Part shown: piece by piece, positions 1-6,676 of the stretch | Layout of the letters: every line of letters begins with the position of its first letter | How positions within the stretch are numbered: the first letter of the stretch is position 1 | Source of the DNA: JANWZL01 sp037445185 | Lineage (GTDB): Bacteria; Pseudomonadota; Gammaproteobacteria; Burkholderiales; Thiobacillaceae | Assembly (NCBI GenBank): GCA_037445185.1 | Contig: JBBIKZ010000124.1 | Span: forward strand, 1-6,693 | DNA length: 6,693 nt | Reading direction: 5' to 3' | Notes under the pieces: generated by a model | Databases searched by the model: none | What the model saw: only the letters and a program-made list of their open reading frames with translations | Told to the model about the DNA's origin: nothing | Program-made: the position numbers and the translations under genes

Positions 1-1081
1 AGCGGAAATGCGCCTCGCCGGGGACGGTGATCAGCATGGAACTGCTGGCGTCGCCAAAGCCGCACTGCACTGTCTCGCTATCGAGGTTGTTGAGGACGTC
101 CTGCAGATATTGGACGTTGAAGCTGATGTCCAGGGGTTCCTTCTGATAATCGACCTCCAGTTCCTCCTGTGCCTCCTCCTGCTCGTTGTTGTTGCAGGCC
201 AGGCGCAGACTGCCATGCGTCAGGGCCAGACGCACGCCGCGGTAATTCTCGTTGGTGAGGATGGCCGTGCGCGCCAGGGCCTTGTTGAGACGCTGCCGAT
301 CGATCCGCAGGACCTTTTCGTAACCGCTGGGGATGACCCGCTGGTAATCGGGGAATTTGCCATCCACCACCTTGCTGCGCAATTCAAAGCCGGACTGGGC
401 GAACATGACCTGGCTTCTGGAGAGCTGCACGTCGACCGGTGCGTCGCTATCGTCCAGCAGCTTGACGAGTTCCTGCACCGTCTTGCGCGGCAGGATCACG
501 TCCATGCCCTGCTCGTGCGTCTGCGGCAGGGAGGTGGCATCCAGGGCGAGCCGGTGGCCGTCCGTTGCCGCCACCACCAGTCGGTCGCCCTGCAGGGACA
601 TCAGCATGCCGTTGAGATAGTAGCGGATGTCCTGCACCGCCATGGCGTACTGCACCCGAGCAAGCAGGTGACGCAGACGTCCCTGCTGCAGGGAGAAACG
701 GATGCCTTCGCCCTCGGCGATTTGCATGCGCGGAAAATCCCGCGCCGGCAGGGTCTGCAGGCTGAAACGGCTCTTGCCCGACCTGAGCTTCAACTGCTCG
801 CCGTCGAGCTCCAGTTTGATGGTCTCGCCATCGGGCAGGGCGCGACAGATGTCGAGCAGCTTGCGGGCGGACACGGTCAGGGCTGTGCCCGCGGTGGACG
901 CCGCCGCCATCCAGGTGGTGATCTGCAGTTCGAGGTCCGTCGCCACCAGGGCCGTGCGGTCGTCGGCGGACTCGATCAGGATGTTGGCCAGGATGGGCAG
1001 GGTGTGTTTGCGTTCGACGACGCCGACGGCCGCCTGCAGGGGTTTGAGCAGGGTGTCTTTGCGGGTTTCAAGAACGAACAT
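1..1081 (-). CDS. dnaN: DNA polymerase III beta subunit (sliding clamp), 3' end cut by the window
   Basis: Encodes the ring-shaped clamp that encircles DNA and tethers DNA polymerase III and other clamp-binding proteins during replication. I translated the minus strand by hand from the ATG at 1081-1079; 360 codons are open to the window edge. Clamp-family landmarks are the N-terminal HTLPILANIL (residues 26-35), TDGHRL (173-178) and DGKFPDY (240-246). The family is normally about 366 residues in three similar domains. The partial codon at base 1 begins with T, consistent with the Tyr that opens the usual YVVMPMRL-type C-terminus, so only about seven codons and the stop should be missing. The start is supported by AGGAAG six bases upstream. 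It lies 200 bp downstream of dnaA on the same strand, the classic dnaA-dnaN order. Identification is very secure. Confidence 0.97.
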   Translation of the reverse strand, partial: MFVLETRKDTLLKPLQAAVGVVERKHTLPILANILIESADDRTALVATDLELQITTWMAAASTAGTALTVSARKLLDICRALPDGETIKLELDGEQLKLRSGKSRFSLQTLPARDFPRMQIAEGEGIRFSLQQGRLRHLLARVQYAMAVQDIRYYLNGMLMSLQGDRLVVAATDGHRLALDATSLPQTHEQGMDVILPRKTVQELVKLLDDSDAPVDVQLSRSQVMFAQSGFELRSKVVDGKFPDYQRVIPSGYEKVLRIDRQRLNKALARTAILTNENYRGVRLALTHGSLRLACNNNEQEEAQEELEVDYQKEPLDISFNVQYLQDVLNNLDSETVQCGFGDASSSMLITVPGEAHFR

Positions 1082-1087
1082 TTTAAT

Positions 1088-1093
1088 CTTCCT
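1088..1093 (-). promoter_or_regulatory. Shine-Dalgarno site of dnaN
   Basis: The minus strand reads AGGAAG here, six bases before the dnaN ATG. It is the clearest ribosome binding site in the window and fixes the dnaN start. Confidence 0.8.
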
Positions 1094-1177
1094 GTTGGTG
1101 TTGATCGGTGTGAACCAACTTCTCTGGAAAACCCGAATAGTCCCTTGGAAATCATGACCTTGTCCAGCCCGCAAGGC

Positions 1178-1186
1178 TGTGGATAA
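1178..1186 (-). promoter_or_regulatory. Perfect DnaA box
   Basis: The plus strand reads TGTGGATAA, the exact complement of the consensus TTATCCACA. It is the strongest predicted DnaA binding site in the two spacers examined. Confidence 0.8.
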
Positions 1187-1210
1187 CGGCCCGTGCAGCC
1201 TGTGCGCGCG

Positions 1211-1219
1211 TGTGGACAA
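1211..1219 (-). promoter_or_regulatory. DnaA box with one mismatch
   Basis: The plus strand reads TGTGGACAA, giving TTGTCCACA on the minus strand. The only difference from consensus is at position three. It has the same orientation as the perfect box 33 bp away. Confidence 0.65.
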
Positions 1220-1281
1220 CGCCGCTGCCGGTCGCGCGGACGCCGATGTATCCCCAATCCGTGCAGGACTTGTTCAACCCC

Positions 1282-2649
1282 TTATCCGGTGAGGACCTGG
1301 ACCAGCAGGTTGTGGTCACGCCGGATGGCCTGGTCGGCATTGCGCAGCGCCTCGATCTTGCGGCAGGCATGCAGCACGGTGGTGTGATCGCGCCCGCCGA
1401 AGGCCTGGCCGATCTCGGGCAGAGACAGGTCGGTGAGTTCCTTCGCTAGGTACATGGCCATCTGGCGGGGACGCGCCAGGTTGCGCGTGCGTTTCTTGGA
1501 ATACATGTCGGCCACCTTGATCTTGTAGAAGTCGGCCACCGTCTTCTGGATGTTCTCGATCGAGATCTGACGGTTCTGCACCGCCAGCAGGTCTTTCAGC
1601 GCCTCTTTGGCCATCTCCACGCTGATGGGCAGCCGGTGGAAGCGGGCATAGGCGATCACGCGCTTCAAAGCCCCCTCCAGTTCGCGCACGTTGGAGCGGA
1701 TCTGCTTGGCGATGAAGAAGGCGGTGGCATCGTCGAGCACCTCCCCTTCCTGGCGCGCCTTGTTGAGCAGGATGGCCACCCGCATCTCCAGCTCCGGCGG
1801 CTCGAGCATGACGGTGAGCCCCCAGCTGAAGCGGGACTTGAGCCGCTCCTCTATGCCTTCCAGGTCCTTGGGAAAGGTGTCGCTGGTGATGATGACCTGC
1901 TTGTGCGCCTCGATCAGGCTGTTGAAGGTGTAGAAGAATTCCTCCTGCGTGCGGTCCTTCTTGGCGAAGAACTGGATGTCGTCGATCAGCAGCACGTCGA
2001 GGCTGTCGTAGCGGCGGCGGAAGTCCTCGAAGGCCTTGCTGCGGATCGCCCGGATCATGTCGGAGAAGTAGCGCTCGGCATGGATGTAGCGCACGTTGGC
2101 AGCGGGATTCGTCGCCAGCACCTTGTTGCCGATGGCCTGGATCAGATGCGTCTTGCCCAGGCCCACACCGCCGTAGACGAACAAGGGGTTGTAGCCTGCG
2201 CCGGGATTGTCGGCCACCTGCAGCGCGGCGGCACGCGCCAGGTCGTTCGCCTTGCCGCGCACGAAGGTCTCGAAGGTGAACTGGGGGTTGAGCCGGCTGT
2301 GGTCGGCAGTAGCGTTGGCCGCTGACTTCACCGTCGACGGCCTGGCTTCCGTCCGGACCGGTCCGGCATCCGCCGCCGGCGTGTCGGTCGCCGCCGGTCT
2401 GGCGGCGGCACGGGCCTGGTCCAGGGTCAAGACGACCGCCATCTTGCGCTCGAAGTAGCGCTCGGCCAGCGCCTCGATGTCCTCAAGAAACCGGTCCTTG
2501 ACCCATTGCAGAACGAAACGGTTGGGCGCACTGACCCGCACCTCGGTGCCGTTTTCCTCGACCGTCAGCGGTTTCAGCCAGGTGTTGAGCTGCTGGTTGT
2601 TGAGCGTCTGCTCGAAATGGGCAATACAATGGCGCCAGAAACCACTCAT
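1282..2649 (-). CDS. dnaA: Chromosomal replication initiator protein DnaA
   Basis: ATP-dependent initiator that binds DnaA boxes at oriC, opens the duplex and helps load the replicative helicase. The 455-residue length is normal. Domain I (about 1-75) carries the WLKPL segment near residue 24. Domain II (about 78-118) is an Ala/Pro/Thr-rich linker. Domain III is an AAA+ ATPase with Walker A GGVGLGKT (160-167), Walker B LLIDDIQFF (220-228), the ITSDTFPKDL segment (254-263), the RLKSRFSWGL box (269-278) and a sensor-2 VRELEGAL (321-328). Domain IV ends with the DNA-binding signature GGRDHTTVLHACRKI (418-432). The ATG at 2649 starts the standard domain I; its ribosome site is weak. A promoter lies about 50 bp upstream, and DnaA boxes follow the gene. 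All key motifs are intact. Confidence 0.98.
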   Translation of the reverse strand: MSGFWRHCIAHFEQTLNNQQLNTWLKPLTVEENGTEVRVSAPNRFVLQWVKDRFLEDIEALAERYFERKMAVVLTLDQARAAARPAATDTPAADAGPVRTEARPSTVKSAANATADHSRLNPQFTFETFVRGKANDLARAAALQVADNPGAGYNPLFVYGGVGLGKTHLIQAIGNKVLATNPAANVRYIHAERYFSDMIRAIRSKAFEDFRRRYDSLDVLLIDDIQFFAKKDRTQEEFFYTFNSLIEAHKQVIITSDTFPKDLEGIEERLKSRFSWGLTVMLEPPELEMRVAILLNKARQEGEVLDDATAFFIAKQIRSNVRELEGALKRVIAYARFHRLPISVEMAKEALKDLLAVQNRQISIENIQKTVADFYKIKVADMYSKKRTRNLARPRQMAMYLAKELTDLSLPEIGQAFGGRDHTTVLHACRKIEALRNADQAIRRDHNLLVQVLTG

Positions 2650-2702
2650 GTCGGCTCGGTGCTGTCCTGCTCAGGGGAGGGTCGATCGGGGAGTGTGAGG
2701 CC

Positions 2703-2731
2703 ATTGTAGCACGAGCGAACCCCCCTGGCAG
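2703..2731 (-). promoter_or_regulatory. Putative dnaA promoter
   Basis: On the minus strand the -35 is CTGCCA (2731-2726, four of six bases), the spacer is 17 bp, and the -10 is TACAAT (2708-2703, five of six). The -10 is preceded by TG one base upstream, an extended -10. Transcription would start near 2696, giving a leader of about 47 bases before the dnaA ATG. The call is by eye from sigma70 consensus. Confidence 0.6.
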
Positions 2732-2743
2732 AAATAGAATTTA

Positions 2744-2773
2744 TTGACAAATGAGTCACTTAGCCGGTCTAAT
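2744..2773 (+). promoter_or_regulatory. Strong sigma70-type promoter for rpmH and the downstream genes
   Basis: A perfect -35 TTGACA (2744-2749), an 18-bp spacer and a -10 TCTAAT (2768-2773, five of six bases) lie in the only AT-rich part of the divergent spacer. Initiation near 2780 would leave a leader of about 23 bases before the rpmH ATG. A near-consensus promoter suits a ribosomal protein gene. It probably drives rpmH-rnpA-yidC-mnmE, since I see no other spacer between those genes. Confidence 0.75.
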
Positions 2774-2790
2774 TGCAGGCTTTACCGAGT

Positions 2791-2794
2791 GAGG
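2791..2794 (+). promoter_or_regulatory. Shine-Dalgarno site of rpmH
   Basis: GAGG eight bases before the rpmH ATG, at a normal spacing for ribosome binding. Confidence 0.6.
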
Positions 2795-2802
2795 CCCAGA
2801 AC

Positions 2803-2937
2803 ATGAAACGCACCTACCAGCCTTCCGTGGTCCGTCGCAAGCGCACCCACGGCTTCCGTGCCCGCATGAAGACCAAGAGCGGCCGGGCCGTCATCAATGC
2901 CCGCCGCGCCAAGGGCCGCAAGCGCCTGGCGGTTTGA
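2803..2937 (+). CDS. rpmH: Large ribosomal subunit protein bL34
   Basis: A 44-residue, strongly basic protein of the 50S subunit. It starts MKRTYQPSVVRRKRTHGF and ends with the Arg/Lys-rich INARRAKGRKRLAV. The length and sequence are those of a standard bacterial L34 (typically 44-46 residues). It is the first gene of the rightward operon and sits directly behind a near-consensus promoter. Its TGA stop overlaps the TTG start of rnpA by four bases, which suggests translational coupling. It is divergent from dnaA, the common arrangement at proteobacterial origin regions. Confidence 0.97.
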   Translation: MKRTYQPSVVRRKRTHGFRARMKTKSGRAVINARRAKGRKRLAV

Positions 2938-3332
2938 CGAAGGCCAAACCCAGACCCCTGGGGCTGGGCAGAGAGAAGATACTGCGCAAAACGGATGATT
3001 TCTCATCCGTTTTTCGTTTCCGGTCGGTCGTGCGCGGTACATGCGTGGACGTCCACACACGCCCGAACGACCTCGCCCATGCCAGATTGGGACTGATCGT
3101 CTCCCGCCGCGTGGTGCCACACGCCACACAGCGCAATCGCTACAAGCGGCTCATGCGGGAGGCATTTCGCTTGAGACAGCAGGAACTCGGCAACCTGGAC
3201 GTGGTGGCCCGCTTGAAGGCGGCCTGTCCGTTCGACCAGTTCAAGGACGAATTCGCCCGGCTGCTCAGCGGCTGTCGGGTTACCAATACGACAGGCGACA
3301 ATCCGCCTGTCACGGATGCGAGCACTTCGTAA
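2934..3332 (+). CDS. rnpA: Ribonuclease P protein component
   Basis: Protein subunit of RNase P, which assists the catalytic RNA in removing the 5' leader from precursor tRNAs. The 132-residue basic protein shows the family pattern: LRKTDDFSSVF (17-27), LGLIVSRRV (52-60) and the RNA-binding signature RNRYKRLMRE (67-76). The proposed start is TTG at 2934, inside the end of rpmH (TTGA overlap). No in-frame ATG or GTG lies between it and the conserved core, so translation probably relies on coupling with rpmH. The last 20 or so residues (from about 112, SGCRVTNTTGDNPP onward) are polar and look like an unconserved tail. A hairpin with a T run lies within the first 27 codons. The stop TAA touches the yidC ATG; the usual yidD is absent. 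Confidence 0.93.
   Translation: MTKAKPRPLGLGREKILRKTDDFSSVFRFRSVVRGTCVDVHTRPNDLAHARLGLIVSRRVVPHATQRNRYKRLMREAFRLRQQELGNLDVVARLKAACPFDQFKDEFARLLSGCRVTNTTGDNPPVTDASTS
2988..3014 (+). terminator. Intragenic hairpin with T run, candidate rpmH/rnpA attenuator
   Basis: AAAACGGATGA (2988-2998) and TCATCCGTTTT (3003-3013) pair perfectly over 11 bp around a TTTC loop. The right arm ends in a run of five T (3010-3014). It lies 50 bp past the rpmH stop and inside rnpA, so it resembles a leaky intrinsic terminator. The central stem has only four or five G-C pairs and most of the T run is also the arm base-paired to the A run, so termination would be partial at best. The function is inferred. Confidence 0.5.
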
Positions 3333-4997
3333 ATGGACACGCAACGCCTCATCGCCTTCATCGTCTTTTCCTTCTCCCTGCTACTGCTGTGGGAGGCATG
3401 GCAGGATTACAACCGTCCCAAGCCCCTGCCCACCACGGGCGAGCCCGCCCCGGCGGGCCAGAGCGTCGACGCCGGCCAGCCGGATCTGCCCAAACCGGGC
3501 GCGGGGCTGAAGGGCACGGCTGCCGTCCCGGAACCGGTCAAGCTGGCGCAGGGACCGCGCGCCGTGGTCAGGACCGATGTCATCGAGGCGGTGATCGACA
3601 GCCACGGCGGCGACATCCGCAGCCTGATCCTGTCCGCCTACCGCGACAACGTGGACCAGGCCAAGCCGTTCCAACTCTTCGAGGAGAAGCGCGGGCGCAA
3701 CTATCTGGCCCAGTCCGGCTTCGTCGGTCAGGGTCTGCCCAATCACAAGAGTGTCTATGCGCTTGAGGCCGGGGAGTATGTGCTGCAACCGGGCCAGGAC
3801 AGCCTGCGCGTGGCCATGAAGTACGTCGGTGACGGGGTGGAGGTGACCAAGACCTATGTCTTCCGCCGCGGCAGTTACGTGGTGGACGTGCTGCACAGCG
3901 TGCGCAACCTGGGCGCCGCCCCGCTGGAGGGTTATCCCTACTACCAGTTCGTGCGTCACGGCCAGGCGCCCGAGGGCGAATCCGCCTTCATCTATACCTT
4001 CACCGGCCCGGCCGTCTATACCGATGCGGGCAAGTTTCAGAAGGTCAGTTTCGAGGACATCGCCAAAGGCAAGCAGGGCCACGTGCGCGAGGCCCAGGAC
4101 GGCTGGATCGCCATGGTGCAGCATCACTTCGTCGCTGCCTGGCTTGCGCCGGATCCGGCGGCCAACTTCAAGCGCGAATTCCGCACCGACAGCTTGGGCG
4201 ACGGCGAATACCGCGCCAGCATGATCACCCCGGCCGTGCAGATCGCGCCGGGCGAGGAGAAAACGGTCGCCATGCGCCTCTATGCCGGGCCGCAGGAGCT
4301 GGAAAAGCTCAAGGCCCTGGCCCCGGGTCTGGAACTGGTGGTCGACTACGGCTGGTTCACCATCCTGGCCTATCCACTGTTCCTGCTGCTCAACTGGCTG
4401 GAGAACCTGGTCGGCAACTGGGGCGTGGCCATCATCCTGCTCACGGTGATCATCAAGCTGGTGTTCTATCCGCTGTCTGCGGCCAGCTACAAGTCCATGG
4501 CGCAGATGCGTAAGCTCGCCCCCAGACTGCAGGCCCTCAAGGAACGCTACGGCGACGACCGGCAGAAGCTGCACGAGGCGATGATGAAGATCTACCAGGA
4601 GGAGAAGATCAACCCACTCGGCGGCTGCCTGCCCATCCTGGTGCAGATCCCGGTCTTCATCGCCCTGTACTGGGTGCTGCTCGGGGCGGTCGAATTGCGG
4701 CAGGCCCCGTTCGCCCTCTGGATCACCGACCTGTCGGCCCGCGACCCCTATTACATCCTGCCCCTCATCATGGCCGCCACCATGTTCATCCAGATGAAGA
4801 TGAGCCCCACGCCGCCGGACCCGGTTCAGGCCAAGGTGATGATGATCATGCCCATCGTCTTCTCGGTGTTCTTCTTTTTCTTCCCGGCCGGGCTGGTGCT
4901 CTACTGGCTGGTCAACAACGTGCTGTCCATCCTGCAGCAGTGGCGCATCAACCACGTGATCGAACGCGCCGCCGCCCATGGCAAGTCCAGGAAATGA
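3333..4997 (+). CDS. yidC: Membrane protein insertase YidC
   Basis: Inner-membrane insertase that works alone or with SecYEG to insert and fold membrane proteins. The 554 residues show the Gram-negative layout. A first membrane helix lies at about 6-21 and a large periplasmic domain at about 60-335. The conserved insertase core begins near YGWF (339). It has helices at about 350-380, NPLGGCLPILVQIPVFIALYW (from 427), DPYYILPLIMAATMF (from 471), and the final pair around 504-534 with FPAGLVLYW (517-525). The basic tail suits ribosome contact. Lys375 sits where E. coli has Arg366 in the hydrophilic groove; Lys here is usual in betaproteobacteria. ATG directly follows the rnpA TAA and lacks a clear ribosome site, suggesting coupling. 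Its end overlaps mnmE by 20 bases. Confidence 0.97.
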   Translation: MDTQRLIAFIVFSFSLLLLWEAWQDYNRPKPLPTTGEPAPAGQSVDAGQPDLPKPGAGLKGTAAVPEPVKLAQGPRAVVRTDVIEAVIDSHGGDIRSLILSAYRDNVDQAKPFQLFEEKRGRNYLAQSGFVGQGLPNHKSVYALEAGEYVLQPGQDSLRVAMKYVGDGVEVTKTYVFRRGSYVVDVLHSVRNLGAAPLEGYPYYQFVRHGQAPEGESAFIYTFTGPAVYTDAGKFQKVSFEDIAKGKQGHVREAQDGWIAMVQHHFVAAWLAPDPAANFKREFRTDSLGDGEYRASMITPAVQIAPGEEKTVAMRLYAGPQELEKLKALAPGLELVVDYGWFTILAYPLFLLLNWLENLVGNWGVAIILLTVIIKLVFYPLSAASYKSMAQMRKLAPRLQALKERYGDDRQKLHEAMMKIYQEEKINPLGGCLPILVQIPVFIALYWVLLGAVELRQAPFALWITDLSARDPYYILPLIMAATMFIQMKMSPTPPDPVQAKVMMIMPIVFSVFFFFFPAGLVLYWLVNNVLSILQQWRINHVIERAAAHGKSRK

Positions 4998-6315
4998 CCT
5001 CATCGCCGCCATCGCCACGGCCCCGGGGCGCGGCGGCATAGGCATCGTGCGTCTGTCCGGGCCCGGGTTGGGCGCGGTCATCCAGGGCATGATCGGCCGG
5101 CGGCTCGAGCCACGCCACGCCACCTACGCGCGCTTTCTCGACGGCGACGGGCAGCCCTTGGACGAAGGCATCGCCATCCACTATCCGGCCCCGGCCTCCT
5201 TCACCGGCGAGGACGTGCTCGAACTGCAGGGTCATGGCGGCCCCCAGGTGCTCGAGATGATCCTGCAGCGCTGTCTGGAACTCGGTGCCCGGCCGGCCGA
5301 ACCGGGCGAGTTCTCGCGCCGGGCCTTTCTCAACGGCAAGCTCGATCTCGCCCAGGCCGAGGCGATCGCCGATCTCATCGACGCGCAGAGCCAGGAGGCC
5401 GCGCGCAGCGCGCTGCGCTCGCTGCAGGGCGCGTTCTCCGCCGAGGTCCATGCGCTGGTGGAGGCCCTCATCCGCTTGCGCACGCTGGTGGAGGCGACGC
5501 TGGATTTTCCCGAAGAGGAGATCGACTTCCTGCGCCAGGCGGATGCCTATGGCCGGCTCGACGACATCGCCAGGCGCCTGCAATCGGTGCAGGAACGCGC
5601 CCGGCAGGGGGCCTTGCTGCGCGAGGGCATGACGGTGGTGTTGATCGGCCAGCCGAACGTGGGCAAGTCCTCGCTGCTCAACCGTCTGGCGGGCTACGAG
5701 GCGGCCATCGTCACCGACATCGCCGGCACGACGCGCGACACGGTGCGCGAGGCGATCCAGACCCAGGGTGTGCCCATCCATGTGGTGGACACGGCGGGCC
5801 TGCGCGAGACGATCGACCCGGTGGAAAGCCAGGGCATCGCCCGCACCTGGGACGCCGTGGCCAGGGCGGATGTCGCCCTCCTGCTGGTGGACGCCGCCCA
5901 CGGCGTCTCCGAGCATGAGGCCCAGATCCTGGCGCAGCTGCCGGATATCCCGCTCATTACGGTGCACAACAAGATCGACCTCACGCACGAAGCGGCCAAG
6001 CTGTCGGAGGACGGACGCGAGGTCTGGCTCTCGGCCAAGGAAGGCACTGGGGTGGAATTGCTCGAGCGGCGTCTGCTCGAGCTGGCCGGCTGGCGCGCGG
6101 CGGGGGAGGGCAGCTTCATGGCGCGCAGCCGCCACCTCGCCGCCCTGAACCAGGCGGCGAGACACGTGGCCGCCGCACGCGCACTGCCGGAGCGGCTCGA
6201 GCTCTTCGCCGAGGAGCTGCGCCAGGCCCAGGAGGCGCTCTCAGCCATCACCGGCGAATTCACCTCCGACGACCTGCTCGGCGTGATCTTCAGCCGGTTC
6301 TGTATCGGCAAGTAG
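4978..6315 (+). CDS. mnmE: tRNA uridine-5-carboxymethylaminomethyl modification GTPase MnmE
   Basis: With MnmG, which is not in this window, MnmE modifies carbon 5 of the wobble uridine U34 in several tRNAs, using a folate one-carbon donor and GTP hydrolysis. The 445 residues fit the family (about 450). The N-terminal folate-binding domain opens with the IAAIATAPGRGGIGIVRLSG region. The central helical part includes FLNGKLDLAQAEAIADLI. The G domain carries GQPNVGKSS (G1, 224-232), GTTRD (G2, 250-254), DTAG (G3, 271-274) and NKID (G4, 331-334). The C-terminus is FCIGK, with the catalytic-type Cys at 442. The ATG at 4978 lies inside the last codons of yidC in another frame and has no ribosome site, so coupled translation is likely. 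It gives the standard N-terminal length. Confidence 0.97.
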   Translation: MASPGNDLIAAIATAPGRGGIGIVRLSGPGLGAVIQGMIGRRLEPRHATYARFLDGDGQPLDEGIAIHYPAPASFTGEDVLELQGHGGPQVLEMILQRCLELGARPAEPGEFSRRAFLNGKLDLAQAEAIADLIDAQSQEAARSALRSLQGAFSAEVHALVEALIRLRTLVEATLDFPEEEIDFLRQADAYGRLDDIARRLQSVQERARQGALLREGMTVVLIGQPNVGKSSLLNRLAGYEAAIVTDIAGTTRDTVREAIQTQGVPIHVVDTAGLRETIDPVESQGIARTWDAVARADVALLLVDAAHGVSEHEAQILAQLPDIPLITVHNKIDLTHEAAKLSEDGREVWLSAKEGTGVELLERRLLELAGWRAAGEGSFMARSRHLAALNQAARHVAAARALPERLELFAEELRQAQEALSAITGEFTSDDLLGVIFSRFCIGK

Positions 6316-6346
6316 ACATAGACTCGAGCATCACGACCGCGACGTA
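6316..6346. other. Short convergent gap between mnmE and the last gene
   Basis: Thirty-one bases separate the mnmE TAG from the stop of the facing gene. I see no stem-loop with a T run on either strand, so transcripts from both sides may read into each other or end by a factor-dependent route. Confidence 0.5.
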
Positions 6347-6676
6347 TCAGATGCGCTTGGCGGTCGGCTGGCTGCGTTTGTGTGTAACCAAGGGGACGCC
6401 GGCCTGGAAGGTGTAGTCGTCCCCATCGCGATGAACGGCCTTGGTCGCGCGCAGCGGGTGGCTCATGGTCCAGCGCAATTCGGACAGGAACAGCAGCTCG
6501 TCGATGACCTCATAGGGAAAGCCGCGCCGGTCGAAACGGTCGTCGAGGATGAGGCTGTCCAGGTAGGTGTCGATCTCGTCGCGGAACCACAGCTGCACCA
6601 GTGCTGCGCAGATCCTCGGATAGAGCGTCTCGAGCGCGCTGAGACAGGACTGGCTGGGTACCGGACGACCCTGCAC
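6347..6676 (-). CDS. Unrecognised small protein of about 109 residues, start uncertain
   Basis: I do not recognise this family. The minus-strand frame ends at TGA (6349-6347). Its best start inside the window is GTG at 6676, but the frame stays open through 6693, so the real start could lie outside. The protein looks soluble: no signal peptide or membrane helix. Residues about 12-70 alternate hydrophobic and acidic positions as in helical proteins (LYPRICAALVQLWF, then DTYLDSLILDDRFDRRGFPYEVIDELLFLSEL). The C-terminal 40 residues are polar and basic. Codons end mostly in G or C like the neighbouring genes, which supports real coding. An overlapping frame from ATG at 6678 gives a Ser/Arg/Cys-rich product that looks like a shadow. 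It converges on mnmE, so it is not part of that operon. Confidence 0.65.
   Translation of the reverse strand: MQGRPVPSQSCLSALETLYPRICAALVQLWFRDEIDTYLDSLILDDRFDRRGFPYEVIDELLFLSELRWTMSHPLRATKAVHRDGDDYTFQAGVPLVTHKRSQPTAKRI

Larger units (their letters stand above)
1123..1219. other. DnaA-box cluster in the dnaA-dnaN gap, candidate oriC or DnaA-regulated site
   Basis: The 200-bp non-coding gap (1082-1281) holds DnaA-box matches. The consensus TTATCCACA is perfect on the minus strand at 1178-1186. TTGTCCACA (one mismatch) lies on the minus strand at 1211-1219, in the same orientation and 33 bp away, close to three helical turns. A two-mismatch copy (TTTTCCAGA, minus strand) is at 1123-1131. Another two-mismatch site outside this span, GTATCCCCA on the plus strand, is at 1248-1256. 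The side toward dnaN (about 1106-1157) is visibly richer in A and T than the rest and could be the unwinding region. In many bacteria oriC lies next to dnaA, but a DnaA-controlled dnaN promoter would show the same sites. I see no convincing -10/-35 pair for dnaN in the gap. Confidence 0.55.

Noticed and set aside
1158..1176. Short inverted repeat CCTTG/CAAGG in the dnaA-dnaN gap as a dnaA terminator
   Set aside because: Only five base pairs, a nine-base loop and no T run on the dnaA strand.
8..1186. 392-residue open frame on the plus strand across dnaN
   Set aside because: It lies antisense to dnaN, which matches the clamp family along its whole length. The product has no recognisable domain; long antisense frames are common in GC-rich genes.
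1636..2325. 229-residue open frame antisense to dnaA
   Set aside because: Opposite the AAA+ domain of an intact DnaA; no family resemblance.
3041..3766. 241-residue plus-strand frame bridging rnpA and yidC, considered as a displaced yidD
   Set aside because: No YidD-like Cys-containing motif. The product is Arg/Gly/Pro-rich out-of-frame reading of two real genes.
3381..5123. 580-residue open frame antisense to yidC
   Set aside because: His/Gln/Leu/Asp-rich without any domain, and opposite a full-length YidC. It is an effect of high third-position GC.
5403..5418. 16-bp perfect palindrome GCGCAGCGCGCTGCGC within mnmE
   Set aside because: It encodes conserved-looking MnmE residues in a stretch made mostly of GCG and CGC; likely composition, with no T run or paired site.
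4948..6165. 405-residue open frame antisense to mnmE
   Set aside because: Same artefact: low-complexity Arg/Gln/His-rich product opposite an intact MnmE with all G motifs.
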